Source: an uncultured Alphaproteobacteria bacterium (GTDB lineage Bacteria > Pseudomonadota > Alphaproteobacteria > Geminicoccales > Geminicoccaceae). From it: a stretch of DNA of 64,000 nt. The notes below the pieces were generated by a model, which was not told where the DNA came from, did no database searches, and saw only the letters and a list, made by a program, of their open reading frames with translations. The stretch is from positions 62,001 through 126,000 of the forward strand of contig CALBAK010000026.1 of the NCBI GenBank assembly GCA_937926445.1, read 5' to 3'. Below, one piece after another: positions 10,511-18,912 of the stretch (within the stretch, counting starts at the first letter, position 1; each line of letters begins with the position of its first letter). A program made the position numbers and the translations under genes.

Positions 10511-11562
10511 CCGGCCATCGCCACCCGCGGGCGGCGCTCCCCGAGGCGACCGAGGGCGTCGTTGGCCTGCTCGACGAGCTCGGCCAGGATCGCGTTCGCC
10601 GGCTGGATGCGGGTCACCATCCCGACGCTCTGCCCGGCCATCAACGAGCCGTTCTCGACGTCGCCCTCGATCACCGCGCGGCGCAGGGCCCCGGCCCAGA
10701 AATGCTCGATGGCGAGGGAGGCCTCCTCGTAGCTGAGCTCGCCTCGACGGTAGCGGGCGACGACCTCGTGCTGGGTCTCCACGAAGCGTCGGGTGCCGGC
10801 ATTGGCGAGCGCGCGGACCGGGATCACCTTGAATTGCGGGTCGACCTGGACGGAAACCACGGCGTCGCGCGCGGCGGCACGGACGAAGGCCTGCTTGAAG
10901 GCGGGGTGAGCGATCGATTCGCTCGCGCAGACGAAGACCGTACCCATCTGCACGCCCGCCGCGCCCATCAGCAGATATGCCGCGATCGCCCGGCCGTGGC
11001 CGATGCCGCCCGCCACGAACACCGGCACTTCGGGAACGACCGGCAGGATCTCCTGGGCGAGGACCGAGGTGGCGACCGGGCCCACGTGGCCGCCCGCCTC
11101 GTGACCCTCGACGATCAGCGCGTCGACCCCCTGACGGACGAGCTTCCTGGCGATCGCGGCGGCCGGGGCGAAGGCCAGGACCTTGAGGCCGGCGGCCTTG
11201 ATCCGGGCGATCGCCTCGCGCGGCGGCTGGCCGCCCGCGAACACGACGTGGCTAACCCGCCGGTCGATGCACACGCTCACGAGCTCGTCGAGTGCCGGGT
11301 GCATGACGATCAGGTTGACGCCGAACGGCCGGTCGGTCAGCGCCCGGGTGGCGTCGATCTCAGCGGCGAGCGCCTCGGGCGGCATCGAGCCGCAGGCGAG
11401 CACGCCGAACCCGCCGGCGTTCGAAATGGCCGAGACCAGGTTGCGCTCGCTCACCCAGGTCATCGCACCGCCCAGAATCGCGAGCTCGCAGCCCAAGAAG
11501 CGCCGGCCACGCGCCCAGAGCGCGTCGAGGAGCTCGCAAGCGCGGGCGGCGGGCACGGGCAT
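10507..11562 (-). CDS. NPD-family FMN flavoprotein (nitronate monooxygenase/FabK-like)
   Basis: A 351-residue TIM-barrel flavoprotein of the 2-nitropropane dioxygenase family. Family signs are LGGAMTWVSERNLVSAISNA at the start (substrate/FMN loop), FGVLACGSMPPEAL, EGHEAGGHVG (FMN phosphate/catalytic His region) and VFVAGGIGHGRAIAAYLLMG. Members are nitronate monooxygenases that detoxify alkyl nitronates, or enoyl-ACP reductases of the FabK type; sequence alone does not decide. The start is ATG 11562, overlapping the lysC stop as TGATG. The stop overlaps the ptsP start, so it sits inside an apparent lysC-NPD-ptsP operon. Confidence 0.8.
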   Translation of the reverse strand: MPVPAARACELLDALWARGRRFLGCELAILGGAMTWVSERNLVSAISNAGGFGVLACGSMPPEALAAEIDATRALTDRPFGVNLIVMHPALDELVSVCIDRRVSHVVFAGGQPPREAIARIKAAGLKVLAFAPAAAIARKLVRQGVDALIVEGHEAGGHVGPVATSVLAQEILPVVPEVPVFVAGGIGHGRAIAAYLLMGAAGVQMGTVFVCASESIAHPAFKQAFVRAAARDAVVSVQVDPQFKVIPVRALANAGTRRFVETQHEVVARYRRGELSYEEASLAIEHFWAGALRRAVIEGDVENGSLMAGQSVGMVTRIQPANAILAELVEQANDALGRLGERRPRVAMAG

Positions 11563-12785
11563 CAAGCCGCGTCGAGACCGTAGGCGCTGTGCAGCGCCCG
11601 GAGCGCGAGCTCGGTGTACTCGTCGGCGATCAGCACGCTGATCTTGATCTCCGAGGTCGAGATCGCCTGTATGTTGATGCCCTTGTCGGCGAGCGTCTGG
11701 AACATCTTATGGGCGATGCCGGCGTGGCTGCGCATGCCCACGCCGATCACCGAGACCTTGACTACGTTCGGATCGGCCACGAGGCGCTCGAAGCCGATGC
11801 GCTCCTTAACCCGCGCCAGCACCGCCTCGGCGCGCGGCAGGTCGGCCTTGCTCACCGTGAAGGTGATGTTGGCGAAACGGCCGTCGCGCGAAACCGACTG
11901 GACGATCATGTCGACGTTGATGTTGGCCTCGGCCAAGGGCCCGAACACGGCGGCCGCCACGCCGGGCCGGTCCTCGACCTGCTGGACGGTGATCCGGGCC
12001 TCGTTGCGGCTATAAGCGATCCCGCTGACGATCTGGCTTTCCACGATCTCGTCCTCGTCCACGACCAGAGTGCCGGGTCGGTCCTCGAAGCTCGAGAGGA
12101 CCTGCACGCGCACCCGATGCTGCATGGCCAGCGCGACCGAACGGGTCTCCAGGACCTTGGCGCCGACCGAGGCCATCTCGAGCATCTCTTCGTAGGTGAT
12201 GCGGTCGAGCTTTTTGGCCTTGGCGACGATCCGCGGATCGGTGGTGTAGACCCCGTCGACGTCGGTGTAGATGTCGCAGCGCTCGGCCCTGAGCGCGGCG
12301 GCGAGCGCCACCGCCGAGGTGTCGGAGCCGCCGCGGCCGAGCGTGGTGACCCGGCCGTCCGGGCCAATTCCCTGGAAGCCCGCGACGACCGCGACCTTTC
12401 CTTTCTCGAGACAGGCCTGCACCGCCTGCGGCTCGATGGCCACGATCCGGGCCTTGCCGTGCGCGCCGTCGGTGCGGATGCCGGCCTGCCAGCCGAGGAA
12501 GGAGCGGGCCGGCACGCCGAGCGACTGCAGTGCGATGGCCACGAGGCCGATCGTGATCGGCTCGCCCGTCGAAACCACCTGGTCGTACTCGGCGGGGTCG
12601 TAGTTCGCGGGGTCGAGCCCGTGCACCCAGGCGACGAGTTGGTTGGTCGTGCCGGCCATGGCCGAGACCACGACCGCGACGCGATCTCCGGCATCGACGG
12701 CGCGCTTGATCCGGGCCGCTACGTTCCGGATGCGGTCTAGATCGGCGACGGAGGTGCCGCCATACTTCTGGACGATGAGGGCCAA
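11562..12785 (-). CDS. lysC: Aspartate kinase (aspartokinase II type)
   Basis: A 407-residue enzyme phosphorylating aspartate, the first step of lysine, methionine, threonine and diaminopimelate synthesis. The kinase domain begins with [15 protein letters not shown] and contains [15 protein letters not shown] and [16 protein letters not shown]. Two C-terminal ACT domains (about 265-400, including [19 protein letters not shown]) give feedback control by end products. The start appears to be TTG at 12785, because no ATG or GTG gives the conserved N terminus; the ribosome site there is weak. Divergent from ubiG with a 94 bp gap and coupled to the NPD gene downstream. Confidence 0.93.
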   Translation of the reverse strand: MALIVQKYGGTSVADLDRIRNVAARIKRAVDAGDRVAVVVSAMAGTTNQLVAWVHGLDPANYDPAEYDQVVSTGEPITIGLVAIALQSLGVPARSFLGWQAGIRTDGAHGKARIVAIEPQAVQACLEKGKVAVVAGFQGIGPDGRVTTLGRGGSDTSAVALAAALRAERCDIYTDVDGVYTTDPRIVAKAKKLDRITYEEMLEMASVGAKVLETRSVALAMQHRVRVQVLSSFEDRPGTLVVDEDEIVESQIVSGIAYSRNEARITVQQVEDRPGVAAAVFGPLAEANINVDMIVQSVSRDGRFANITFTVSKADLPRAEAVLARVKERIGFERLVADPNVVKVSVIGVGMRSHAGIAHKMFQTLADKGINIQAISTSEIKISVLIADEYTELALRALHSAYGLDAA

Positions 12786-12879
12786 GGAACCGTCTCGCGC
12801 TCCGCTGCGCCGGGCGAACGTCGTCGCCTCCGTGGACGCAGGCCTCGAAGTCGCGGCTCTCGTACAGGCGGACGAACGC

Positions 12880-13650
12880 ATGGGCAAGGCCGAGCGACCC
12901 GCGGCGGACGAAACGGTGGATCGCGCCGAACTCGACAAGTTCCGGGCCATGGCGCAGCGTTGGTGGGATCCGCACGGTCCCTTGCGCCCGTTGCACCTCA
13001 TGAACCCGGTGCGGATCGAGTGGCTTCTCGGGCAGTGTCGCAGCCGACTGCCCTGTGGCGAAGGCTGGCGGCCGCTTTCGGGCCTGCGGGTGCTCGACGT
13101 GGGCTGCGGCGGCGGGCTCTTGGCCGAGCCGCTCGCCCGACTGGGTGCCGCGGTCACGGCGATCGATCCCGAGCCCGCCAACCTCGCGATCGCCCGCGAA
13201 CACGCCCGGGCCACCGGGCTCGCCATCGACTATCGCGCGACCACCGCCGAGGCACTCGCGGCCGAAGGCGGGCGGTTCGACCTCGTGACCGCCCTCGAGG
13301 TCGTGGAGCACGTGCCGGATCCGGCCGGCTTCGCCCGGGCGCTCGCGGGCTGTGCCCGGCCGGGCGGTCTCGTGGTGCTCTCGACCCTCTCGCGCACCCT
13401 CGCGGCCTGGGTCGCGGCGATCGTCGCGGCCGAATATCTTTTGGGCTGGCTGCCGCGCGGGACCCACCGATGGGGTCGCTTCCTGCGCCCCTCCGAGCTC
13501 GCCCGGCATTTGCGCGCCGCGGGCCTTCGGCCTGTCGGTCTCACCGGGCTGGCCTTCGAGCCGGCCTACGAACGCTTCACGCTCACCCGCGATCCGGAGA
13601 TCAACTACATGCTCGCGGCGATCCGCGAGCCGGCCGCTGATCCGCTGTAG
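12880..13650 (+). CDS. ubiG: Bifunctional ubiquinone O-methyltransferase UbiG
   Basis: A 256-residue SAM-dependent methyltransferase catalysing both O-methylations of ubiquinone synthesis. Motif I is [19 protein letters not shown] (about residues 71-89). The family N terminus [18 protein letters not shown] and the [14 protein letters not shown] motif are present, and the C terminus [11 protein letters not shown] is typical of UbiG. ATG 12880 is chosen because it fits the family length. Its last 46 bp overlap the 3' end of the convergent sulfotransferase gene. Pairing with a divergent lysC is common in alphaproteobacteria. Confidence 0.93.
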   Translation: MGKAERPAADETVDRAELDKFRAMAQRWWDPHGPLRPLHLMNPVRIEWLLGQCRSRLPCGEGWRPLSGLRVLDVGCGGGLLAEPLARLGAAVTAIDPEPANLAIAREHARATGLAIDYRATTAEALAAEGGRFDLVTALEVVEHVPDPAGFARALAGCARPGGLVVLSTLSRTLAAWVAAIVAAEYLLGWLPRGTHRWGRFLRPSELARHLRAAGLRPVGLTGLAFEPAYERFTLTRDPEINYMLAAIREPAADPL

Positions 13651-14486
13651 CCGAGCGCGGGATCGAGCCGTTCTTCGACGAGCCGGTCGAGGCGGGCGCA
13701 GAGCTCGGCCGGCAGCTCGTCGCGATAGCCGCCGACTTTGCCGCGCCGCACCTTGAAGCTCGCCGGATCGGCCGGGTCGCGGACCCGCAGCTTCTCGGTG
13801 CGGAAGAAGCCGCTGCGCTCCTTCTCTTTGAGCGATTCGAAGGAGGCGAAAGCGACCGCCGCCTCGAGGTCCTCCCGGTGCGCGGGGAGGCCGAAGAACC
13901 GCATGAGGCGGTCGAGCTCGGCGACCGTGCGCTCGCGCAGATCCTCGTAGCGGACGAGGCAGGCATCCGGATGGGCGCGGGCGAGCGCCGTCCAGCGCTC
14001 GAGGAAGTCGACGACGCTCGGCAGGCCGTAACGCGGGTCGGTGACGAAGCCGGCGAGATCGATCTCGGCCATGTCGACCGGCAGGCCGAGCCGGACTCGC
14101 GTCCGCGGTGTCGAGCGCCGGGCGTGGTGGTGGTACCAGGAGACGATCGTGTCGCGCGGATCGCGGACCAGGAGGAGGAGCCGTTTGCGCCGCACGAGGT
14201 CCGGCAGGCGACGGCGGATGGCCCGGGGCTCGTTACGCTCGTGGGTCGCGAAAAGGACGGGGATGCGCGGGTCCAGGCGGTGGAAATTGTCGCCCTCCCA
14301 GAGCTCGTCGACCGGCACCCCGCGCGTGCGGTGCAACAGATGCGAGAGGAGGGCGAGGAGCCAGGTCCGGCCCGATTTGGCGTGGCTCACGAGCACGAGA
14401 TCGGCTGCCCGGAGGGCCGGCAGTCGCTTGCGGGTCCGCCGCCGTTCGTCGCGCAACCGGCGCCAGAGCTCGACGAGCGACCTCAT
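13605..14486 (-). CDS. PAPS-dependent sulfotransferase
   Basis: A 293-residue cytosolic-type sulfotransferase-domain protein. The 5'-phosphosulfate loop is [20 protein letters not shown] (about residues 34-53). The 3'-phosphate site is [18 protein letters not shown], and the C-terminal motif is [12 protein letters not shown]. Such enzymes move sulfate from PAPS onto a hydroxyl or amine of a glycan, lipid or small molecule. The start ATG overlaps the preceding glycosyltransferase-like gene (ATGA), and the position at the end of the pqiABC operon suggests an envelope glycan or lipid acceptor. The acceptor is not identifiable. The 3' end overlaps ubiG by 46 bp. Confidence 0.85.
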   Translation of the reverse strand: MRSLVELWRRLRDERRRTRKRLPALRAADLVLVSHAKSGRTWLLALLSHLLHRTRGVPVDELWEGDNFHRLDPRIPVLFATHERNEPRAIRRRLPDLVRRKRLLLLVRDPRDTIVSWYHHHARRSTPRTRVRLGLPVDMAEIDLAGFVTDPRYGLPSVVDFLERWTALARAHPDACLVRYEDLRERTVAELDRLMRFFGLPAHREDLEAAVAFASFESLKEKERSGFFRTEKLRVRDPADPASFKVRRGKVGGYRDELPAELCARLDRLVEERLDPALGYSGSAAGSRIAASM

Positions 14487-15208
14487 GCCGCGGCTCCCTC
14501 GGCATCGCCGCCCTCGACGAGCGGCAGGCCCGTGCGCCGGTGGACCGCCGGCTCGCTCGTGAGGAGATCGGACCGCCGGGCCGCCAGACGCCGCAGTATG
14601 AGGATGTCGGTCTGGGCGTGCGCGCTCGCGGCACTCCCTCGCTCGGCGATGAGCGGGTTCTCGCCGTAGGCGTGGGTGAGGGTGAAATCGAAGCCAGCCA
14701 TCACGACCCGGTCCCAGCGCCCCTCGGCGAGGCCGACCGCGACCGCGAGCAGGCCGGTGGAAGGCTGCTTGTGGGCGATCGCAGCTGCGACCTCGCGATC
14801 CTCGCCACAGAGGTCGAGCACCAGGTGGTGGTAAAAGCGGGCCGGCCGGCTGACCAGCTCGTCGTAGCGATAGTCGAGGGCGCGCAGCCGGCGGCGCAGC
14901 TCGCGCGCCGACATCCGCCGCATCCGCAGCGCGGCGAGCAGCCGGGCGAGCGGCCCGCCCGAATCGGCCTTGGGGCGGCGGACATGGTAGAGCCGCCCGG
15001 TCCTGAGCCCCGCGAGGCGGCGCAGCGAATGCTCGTCGGAGGCCTTGCCCGAGGTCAGCACGGCGGTGACCACGGTGAAGACCGGATCGGGCAGGCCGAA
15101 CGCGCGGGCCGAGAAGCCCGAGGCGTTGGCGCAGGCGACGGCGTCGATGCTCCCTCGCGGCGGCAGAACCGGAGCGGGTTTGGAGCCGAGGACGAGGAGC
15201 GTGGGCAA
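14483..15208 (-). CDS. Putative glycosyltransferase, sialyltransferase-like fold (GT42/GT29-like)
   Basis: 241 residues; not firmly recognised. The N terminus (TLLVLGSKPAPVLPPRGSID, then AVACANASGF) resembles the CMP-sugar loop of bacterial GT42 sialyltransferases, which read GNGPSL followed some 20 residues later by an Asn-containing strand. Further on, STGLLAVAVGLAEGRWDRV, MAGFDF and a region with His before QTDI (AHAQTDI) match in order the TSG, the SGIDF strand and the catalytic-His/TD part of CstII-type enzymes. This is a by-eye fold-level match only. The start is TTG at 15208, 8 bp after pqiC, and the stop overlaps the sulfotransferase start. Together they could build and sulfate an acidic surface sugar. 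Confidence 0.45.
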   Translation of the reverse strand: MPTLLVLGSKPAPVLPPRGSIDAVACANASGFSARAFGLPDPVFTVVTAVLTSGKASDEHSLRRLAGLRTGRLYHVRRPKADSGGPLARLLAALRMRRMSARELRRRLRALDYRYDELVSRPARFYHHLVLDLCGEDREVAAAIAHKQPSTGLLAVAVGLAEGRWDRVVMAGFDFTLTHAYGENPLIAERGSAASAHAQTDILILRRLAARRSDLLTSEPAVHRRTGLPLVEGGDAEGAAA

Positions 15209-15216
15209 GGGCTACC

Positions 15217-15870
15217 TCAGTGGGTGGTGGGGCGAGCGGCGGTCGGCCGACGAGCGCCGCGCGCCCGCTCCGCCTGGAGGACCGCTTCGGCGAGCGTCCG
15301 GGCGAACCGGGCGAGGGCCCGGCTCATCGCCGCGACCACGGGCTCCATCCCCGGGCCCGGCTCGATCGGCTCGACGATCGAGCTGCGCTCGAGCCGGAGC
15401 GGCCGATCCCCGCTCCGGCCGAAGAGTTGCCAGCGGGCCTCGAGCTCGACCGCGCCGCGCTCGTCCGCCTCGAAGCGCAGGATCTGGACGGCGAGCCGCT
15501 GCTCCGGCTGCATCTCGCGGTCGCTCGGCAGCTCGATCACGGCATCCGTGGCGAGCAGGCGGGCGAGGCTCTCGCGCAGCACCCGGGCGAGCATCACCTC
15601 GAAACGCTCGCCCCAGCGGTCGAGCTCGGCGAGCACCAGGCTCGTGCGGCCGCGCCGGGTGACGAGCTCGGATCGCTCGAGATAGTCGACCACTTCGATC
15701 GGGCCGACACCCAGAACGAGCGGGGGCGTCCGCGCGGCGCCCGCGAGCGGCCCCTCGGGCTCGACCGCCAGCAGATGTAGTCGGATCGGCGGCGAGGTCG
15801 CACAGCCGCCCACGAAGGCGACGAGGCCGAGCGCCAGGGCCGACCGTCGGCCGATCGGGTCGTCGCTCAT
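15217..15870 (-). CDS. pqiC: PqiC-type outer-membrane lipoprotein (ABC-transport auxiliary component)
   Basis: A 217-residue lipoprotein. RRSALALGLVAFVGGCATSP is a signal sequence with lipobox VGGC. The mature part holds the PqiC/DUF330 pattern, with PPLVLGVGPIEVVDYLERSE followed by LDRWGERFEVMLARVLRESL. PqiC sits at the outer membrane and binds the periplasmic PqiB channel to complete a lipid-transport bridge. ATG 15870 overlaps the pqiB stop (ATGA), so translation is coupled. An intermembrane lipid transport role is inferred from family and operon. Confidence 0.88.
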   Translation of the reverse strand: MSDDPIGRRSALALGLVAFVGGCATSPPIRLHLLAVEPEGPLAGAARTPPLVLGVGPIEVVDYLERSELVTRRGRTSLVLAELDRWGERFEVMLARVLRESLARLLATDAVIELPSDREMQPEQRLAVQILRFEADERGAVELEARWQLFGRSGDRPLRLERSSIVEPIEPGPGMEPVVAAMSRALARFARTLAEAVLQAERARGARRPTAARPTTH

Positions 15871-17558
15871 CGTGGGCCTCCCGGCCGGCCGCGCAGCAGC
15901 GCCTCGGGGTTGCGCTGCAGGAGCTCGGCGAAGTTGCGCAGCGCCCGCGCTGCCGAGCCCGCCTCGCGCAAGAGGATCGTCAAGTCGGCCCGGGTGCGGG
16001 AGTCGTTGCCGAGCAGCGATTCGAGGGCGGCGGCCCCGTCGCGCGCCCGATCGGCCGCCTCGCGCAGGCTGCGCAGGAGCGCGGGCGTCTCGTTCTCGGC
16101 CGTACCGGCGGCCCGCTTCAGACTGTCGAGCGTCGCGGCGAGGCTCTCGAGTGCCCGCCCGACCTCGCGGCCGCGGGCGACCTCTTCGACCGCCCGCGCC
16201 GCCCCGCGCAGCTCTTCGACCAGTGGTTCGAGCGGTAGAGCGGCGAGCTTCTCGAGAACGCCGGTCAAGGAAGCGCTCAGAGTTTCGAGTTCGGTCGGCA
16301 CGGCCGGGATCACGGGCAGGCCGCGGACGGTGCGCATCGTCGCGGGGCCCGATTCCGGCCGGAAGTCGAGATCGACGTAGAGCTCGCCCGTGAGCAGACT
16401 CGCCGTCTTGAGTTGGGCGCGAAGGCCACTCGCGACGAGTTCCTCGAGCGAGACCCGGCGGCTCGCCTCGCCGGTGTCGGCGTCGATCGGCGAGACCCGC
16501 TCGGGCTCGAGCTCGAGCCGCGCCTGGACCACGAGGCCGCCGGCCCGTTCGTGCCAGGCGAGCGTCACGTCGGTGACCGTCCCGATCCGGATGCCGCGCG
16601 TCTCGACGGCACTGCCCGGCCTTAGGCCACGGGTCTGGCCGGTGAACTCCACGAGCACGGGAATCTTGCGGGTGAGGCTCGCGCTCGTCGCCGCAGCGCG
16701 GTCCGGATGGAGCGGGAACCGGCTGCCGGCCGGAGCGGGCGGCGCGCGCTCGGCCGTCTCGCCACCGTCGAACTCGACTCCACCCAGGACCAGCGCCTGC
16801 AGCGAGCCCAGCTGGAGTGCGAGACCGCCGCCGTCGGTGCGCACGCTCACCCCGCTCGCGTCCCAGAAGCGGGTTCGCGCGGTGACGAGCCGGTCGTGCG
16901 GCGCTTGGACGAAGATCGGGATCGTCACGCGCCCGTGCTCTGGGTCGAGGCGGTAGCCGAGTACCTGCCCGACCGGGATGCCGCGGTGATAGATGGGTGC
17001 GCCGCGCGAGAGGCCGCCCAGCCGCTCGGCCTCGAGCTCGAAGCGCGTACCGGGGACGGTCGAGCGGATCAGGGGCGGCTCCTCGAGGCCAACGAAGGCC
17101 CGCCTGGGTGCACCCTTGCTGCCGGGATCGACCTCGACGAAGGCCCCGGAGATCACGGTACCGAGCCCCGAGACGCCGCCCGCGCCGATCCGCGGTCGCA
17201 CGATCCAAAAGCTCGTGTCGTCGAGCAGGAACCGCTCGGTGCCGGCGTTCATCTGCAGGGTCACGAGGATCCGCGACAGATCCTCGCTCAGCGCCACCCC
17301 GGTGACCGTGCCGATCTCGACGTCCTTGTGCTTGACCTTGGTCTTGCCGGGCTCGAGGCCCTCGGCGGTCTCGAAGCTCACGGTCACGATCGGCCCACGA
17401 TCGCGAATCGACGCGTAGACGAGCCAGGCGGCGATCGCCACCGCGACGAGCGGTACGAGCCAGATCAGACTCGCGAGCGGGTGGCGAGCGGGGCGCAGCT
17501 CGGCCTCGCCGACCTCCGAAAGGTCTTCGCGGGTCTCGCCGCGGTCGAGCGTCCTCAT
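15867..17558 (-). CDS. pqiB: PqiB, MCE-domain intermembrane transport protein
   Basis: 563 residues. A short cytoplasmic N terminus precedes one membrane helix (ASLIWLVPLVAVAIAAWLVY, about 29-48). Three MCE domains follow, each starting with a beta strand and a GLEPGKTKVKHKDVEIGTV-type motif (for example LRPGSAVETRGIRIGTVTDV near 315). The C-terminal 150 residues are helical heptads with many Leu/Ala that form the central tube in PqiB. It should assemble into a hexameric periplasmic channel moving lipids between the membranes. Start and stop overlap pqiA and pqiC by 4 bp each. Confidence 0.92.
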   Translation of the reverse strand: MRTLDRGETREDLSEVGEAELRPARHPLASLIWLVPLVAVAIAAWLVYASIRDRGPIVTVSFETAEGLEPGKTKVKHKDVEIGTVTGVALSEDLSRILVTLQMNAGTERFLLDDTSFWIVRPRIGAGGVSGLGTVISGAFVEVDPGSKGAPRRAFVGLEEPPLIRSTVPGTRFELEAERLGGLSRGAPIYHRGIPVGQVLGYRLDPEHGRVTIPIFVQAPHDRLVTARTRFWDASGVSVRTDGGGLALQLGSLQALVLGGVEFDGGETAERAPPAPAGSRFPLHPDRAAATSASLTRKIPVLVEFTGQTRGLRPGSAVETRGIRIGTVTDVTLAWHERAGGLVVQARLELEPERVSPIDADTGEASRRVSLEELVASGLRAQLKTASLLTGELYVDLDFRPESGPATMRTVRGLPVIPAVPTELETLSASLTGVLEKLAALPLEPLVEELRGAARAVEEVARGREVGRALESLAATLDSLKRAAGTAENETPALLRSLREAADRARDGAAALESLLGNDSRTRADLTILLREAGSAARALRNFAELLQRNPEALLRGRPGGPR

Positions 17559-18841
17559 CGGGATGCCAGCTCGGCCGAGTGCCCCTGCCGCCCGCTCGTG
17601 GGCCGGTTCTGCCAGATCAGGCGGGGATCGAAGCTCGCCGAGGCGAGCATGGTCAAGATCACCGTGGCAGCGAACGCGGTGATCCCGGCTCCTGCCTCGA
17701 TCGTCGCGAGCGCCCCCATGTCGACGAGGGCCACGAGCAGCGCAACGACGAACACGTCGACCATCGACCAGCGGCCGACGAACTCGACCGCGCGATAAAT
17801 CAGCGTGCGCTCCCGCCGGCGGAGGGAGAGGCCGCGCTGCGCGGTCGCGAGCAACAGGCCGAGAGCCAGGAACTTGAAGATCGGCACGAGCACGCTCGCG
17901 GTGAAGACGACCGCCGCCACGGGGTACATGTGCAGCTGGAGGAGCAGTGCCACGCCGCCCAGGATGGTGCTCGGCTCTGCCCGGCCGAGGCTGGTCACGG
18001 TCACGACGGGGAGGAGATTGGCCGGTAGGTAGAAGGCCATCGCGGCCGAGAGCAGTGCCCAGGCCCGACCGATCGCTCCCGGGTCGGGCCGGCGGACCGG
18101 GCCGCCGCAGCGCGGACAGCGGGCCCACCTCCGGCGGGGCCCCAGAACCGTCACCTGACCGCAGGCGCGACAGCCCACCGGCCGGCCGCCCGATGGGTCG
18201 ATCCGGGCGAGCGTGGTCTGCGGGCCGAACCGCTCCCAGACGTCGTGGCGGTCGAGTGTCGCATCGGCCGCGGTCGCGAGGAGGAGAGCGCCCAGGAAGG
18301 TCCAGAGACCCGGTCCCGGCTCGAGAGTGGCGAGATCGGCGAGCTTGACCCAGGCGACGATCACCGCGAGCAGGAACACGTCCAGCATCGCCCAGGCGCG
18401 CAACTCGTCCGCGAGTCTCAACGCTAAGACCTGGCCGGGCAGGCGCAGGCCGAGGAGGAGCGGGCCCAATGCCCAGAGCGTGGCCAGCATCTTGGCGGCG
18501 GGGAAGAGCAGGCTCGCGCCCGAGACGATGCCGGCCAGGAGCGGCATGCCGTCCCGCCAGAGCCGAGCGATTCCGCTCGCCAGGACCACCACCTGGCCGC
18601 GCCCCTCGAGGCCGAAGGCGAGAAAGGGGTGCAGGTTGGCGGTGACGAACAGGACGAGGGCGGCGAGGTAGAGATGGACGGCGCGGGTGACCGAGCCCGG
18701 CACCACACGGCGCAACACCGCACCGCAGCGGGCACAGAGTACGATTCCGGGGGCCGGGAGGGCCCGCTGGACCTGGGCCAGGCCGCAGTAGTGGCACACG
18801 AGGAGGGGGGCCAGCCAACGGCCGCGATCGGACGCGCTCAT
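17555..18841 (-). CDS. pqiA: PqiA, inner-membrane protein with two zinc-ribbon/membrane halves
   Basis: 428 residues with two homologous halves. Each half begins with a pair of Cys-x2-Cys motifs (CHYCGLAQ and CARCGAV; CRACGQV and CPRCGG) followed by about four membrane helices. The helix block after the second ribbon starts AFYLPANLLPVVTVTSLG, equivalent to VTANLHPFLAFGLEG in the first half. PqiA proteins are the inner-membrane partners of PqiB. First gene of a tightly coupled run pqiA-pqiB-pqiC-glycosyltransferase-sulfotransferase. The promoter should lie in the 71 bp before 18913; none is obvious there. Confidence 0.92.
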   Translation of the reverse strand: MSASDRGRWLAPLLVCHYCGLAQVQRALPAPGIVLCARCGAVLRRVVPGSVTRAVHLYLAALVLFVTANLHPFLAFGLEGRGQVVVLASGIARLWRDGMPLLAGIVSGASLLFPAAKMLATLWALGPLLLGLRLPGQVLALRLADELRAWAMLDVFLLAVIVAWVKLADLATLEPGPGLWTFLGALLLATAADATLDRHDVWERFGPQTTLARIDPSGGRPVGCRACGQVTVLGPRRRWARCPRCGGPVRRPDPGAIGRAWALLSAAMAFYLPANLLPVVTVTSLGRAEPSTILGGVALLLQLHMYPVAAVVFTASVLVPIFKFLALGLLLATAQRGLSLRRRERTLIYRAVEFVGRWSMVDVFVVALLVALVDMGALATIEAGAGITAFAATVILTMLASASFDPRLIWQNRPTSGRQGHSAELASR

Positions 18842-18912
18842 CCGGAAAGGCTAGCAGGCGACCGGGCCGGCACCAACCGGCGATCGGCCGCGGCGCGGCC
18901 TTCGGGCGCGGC

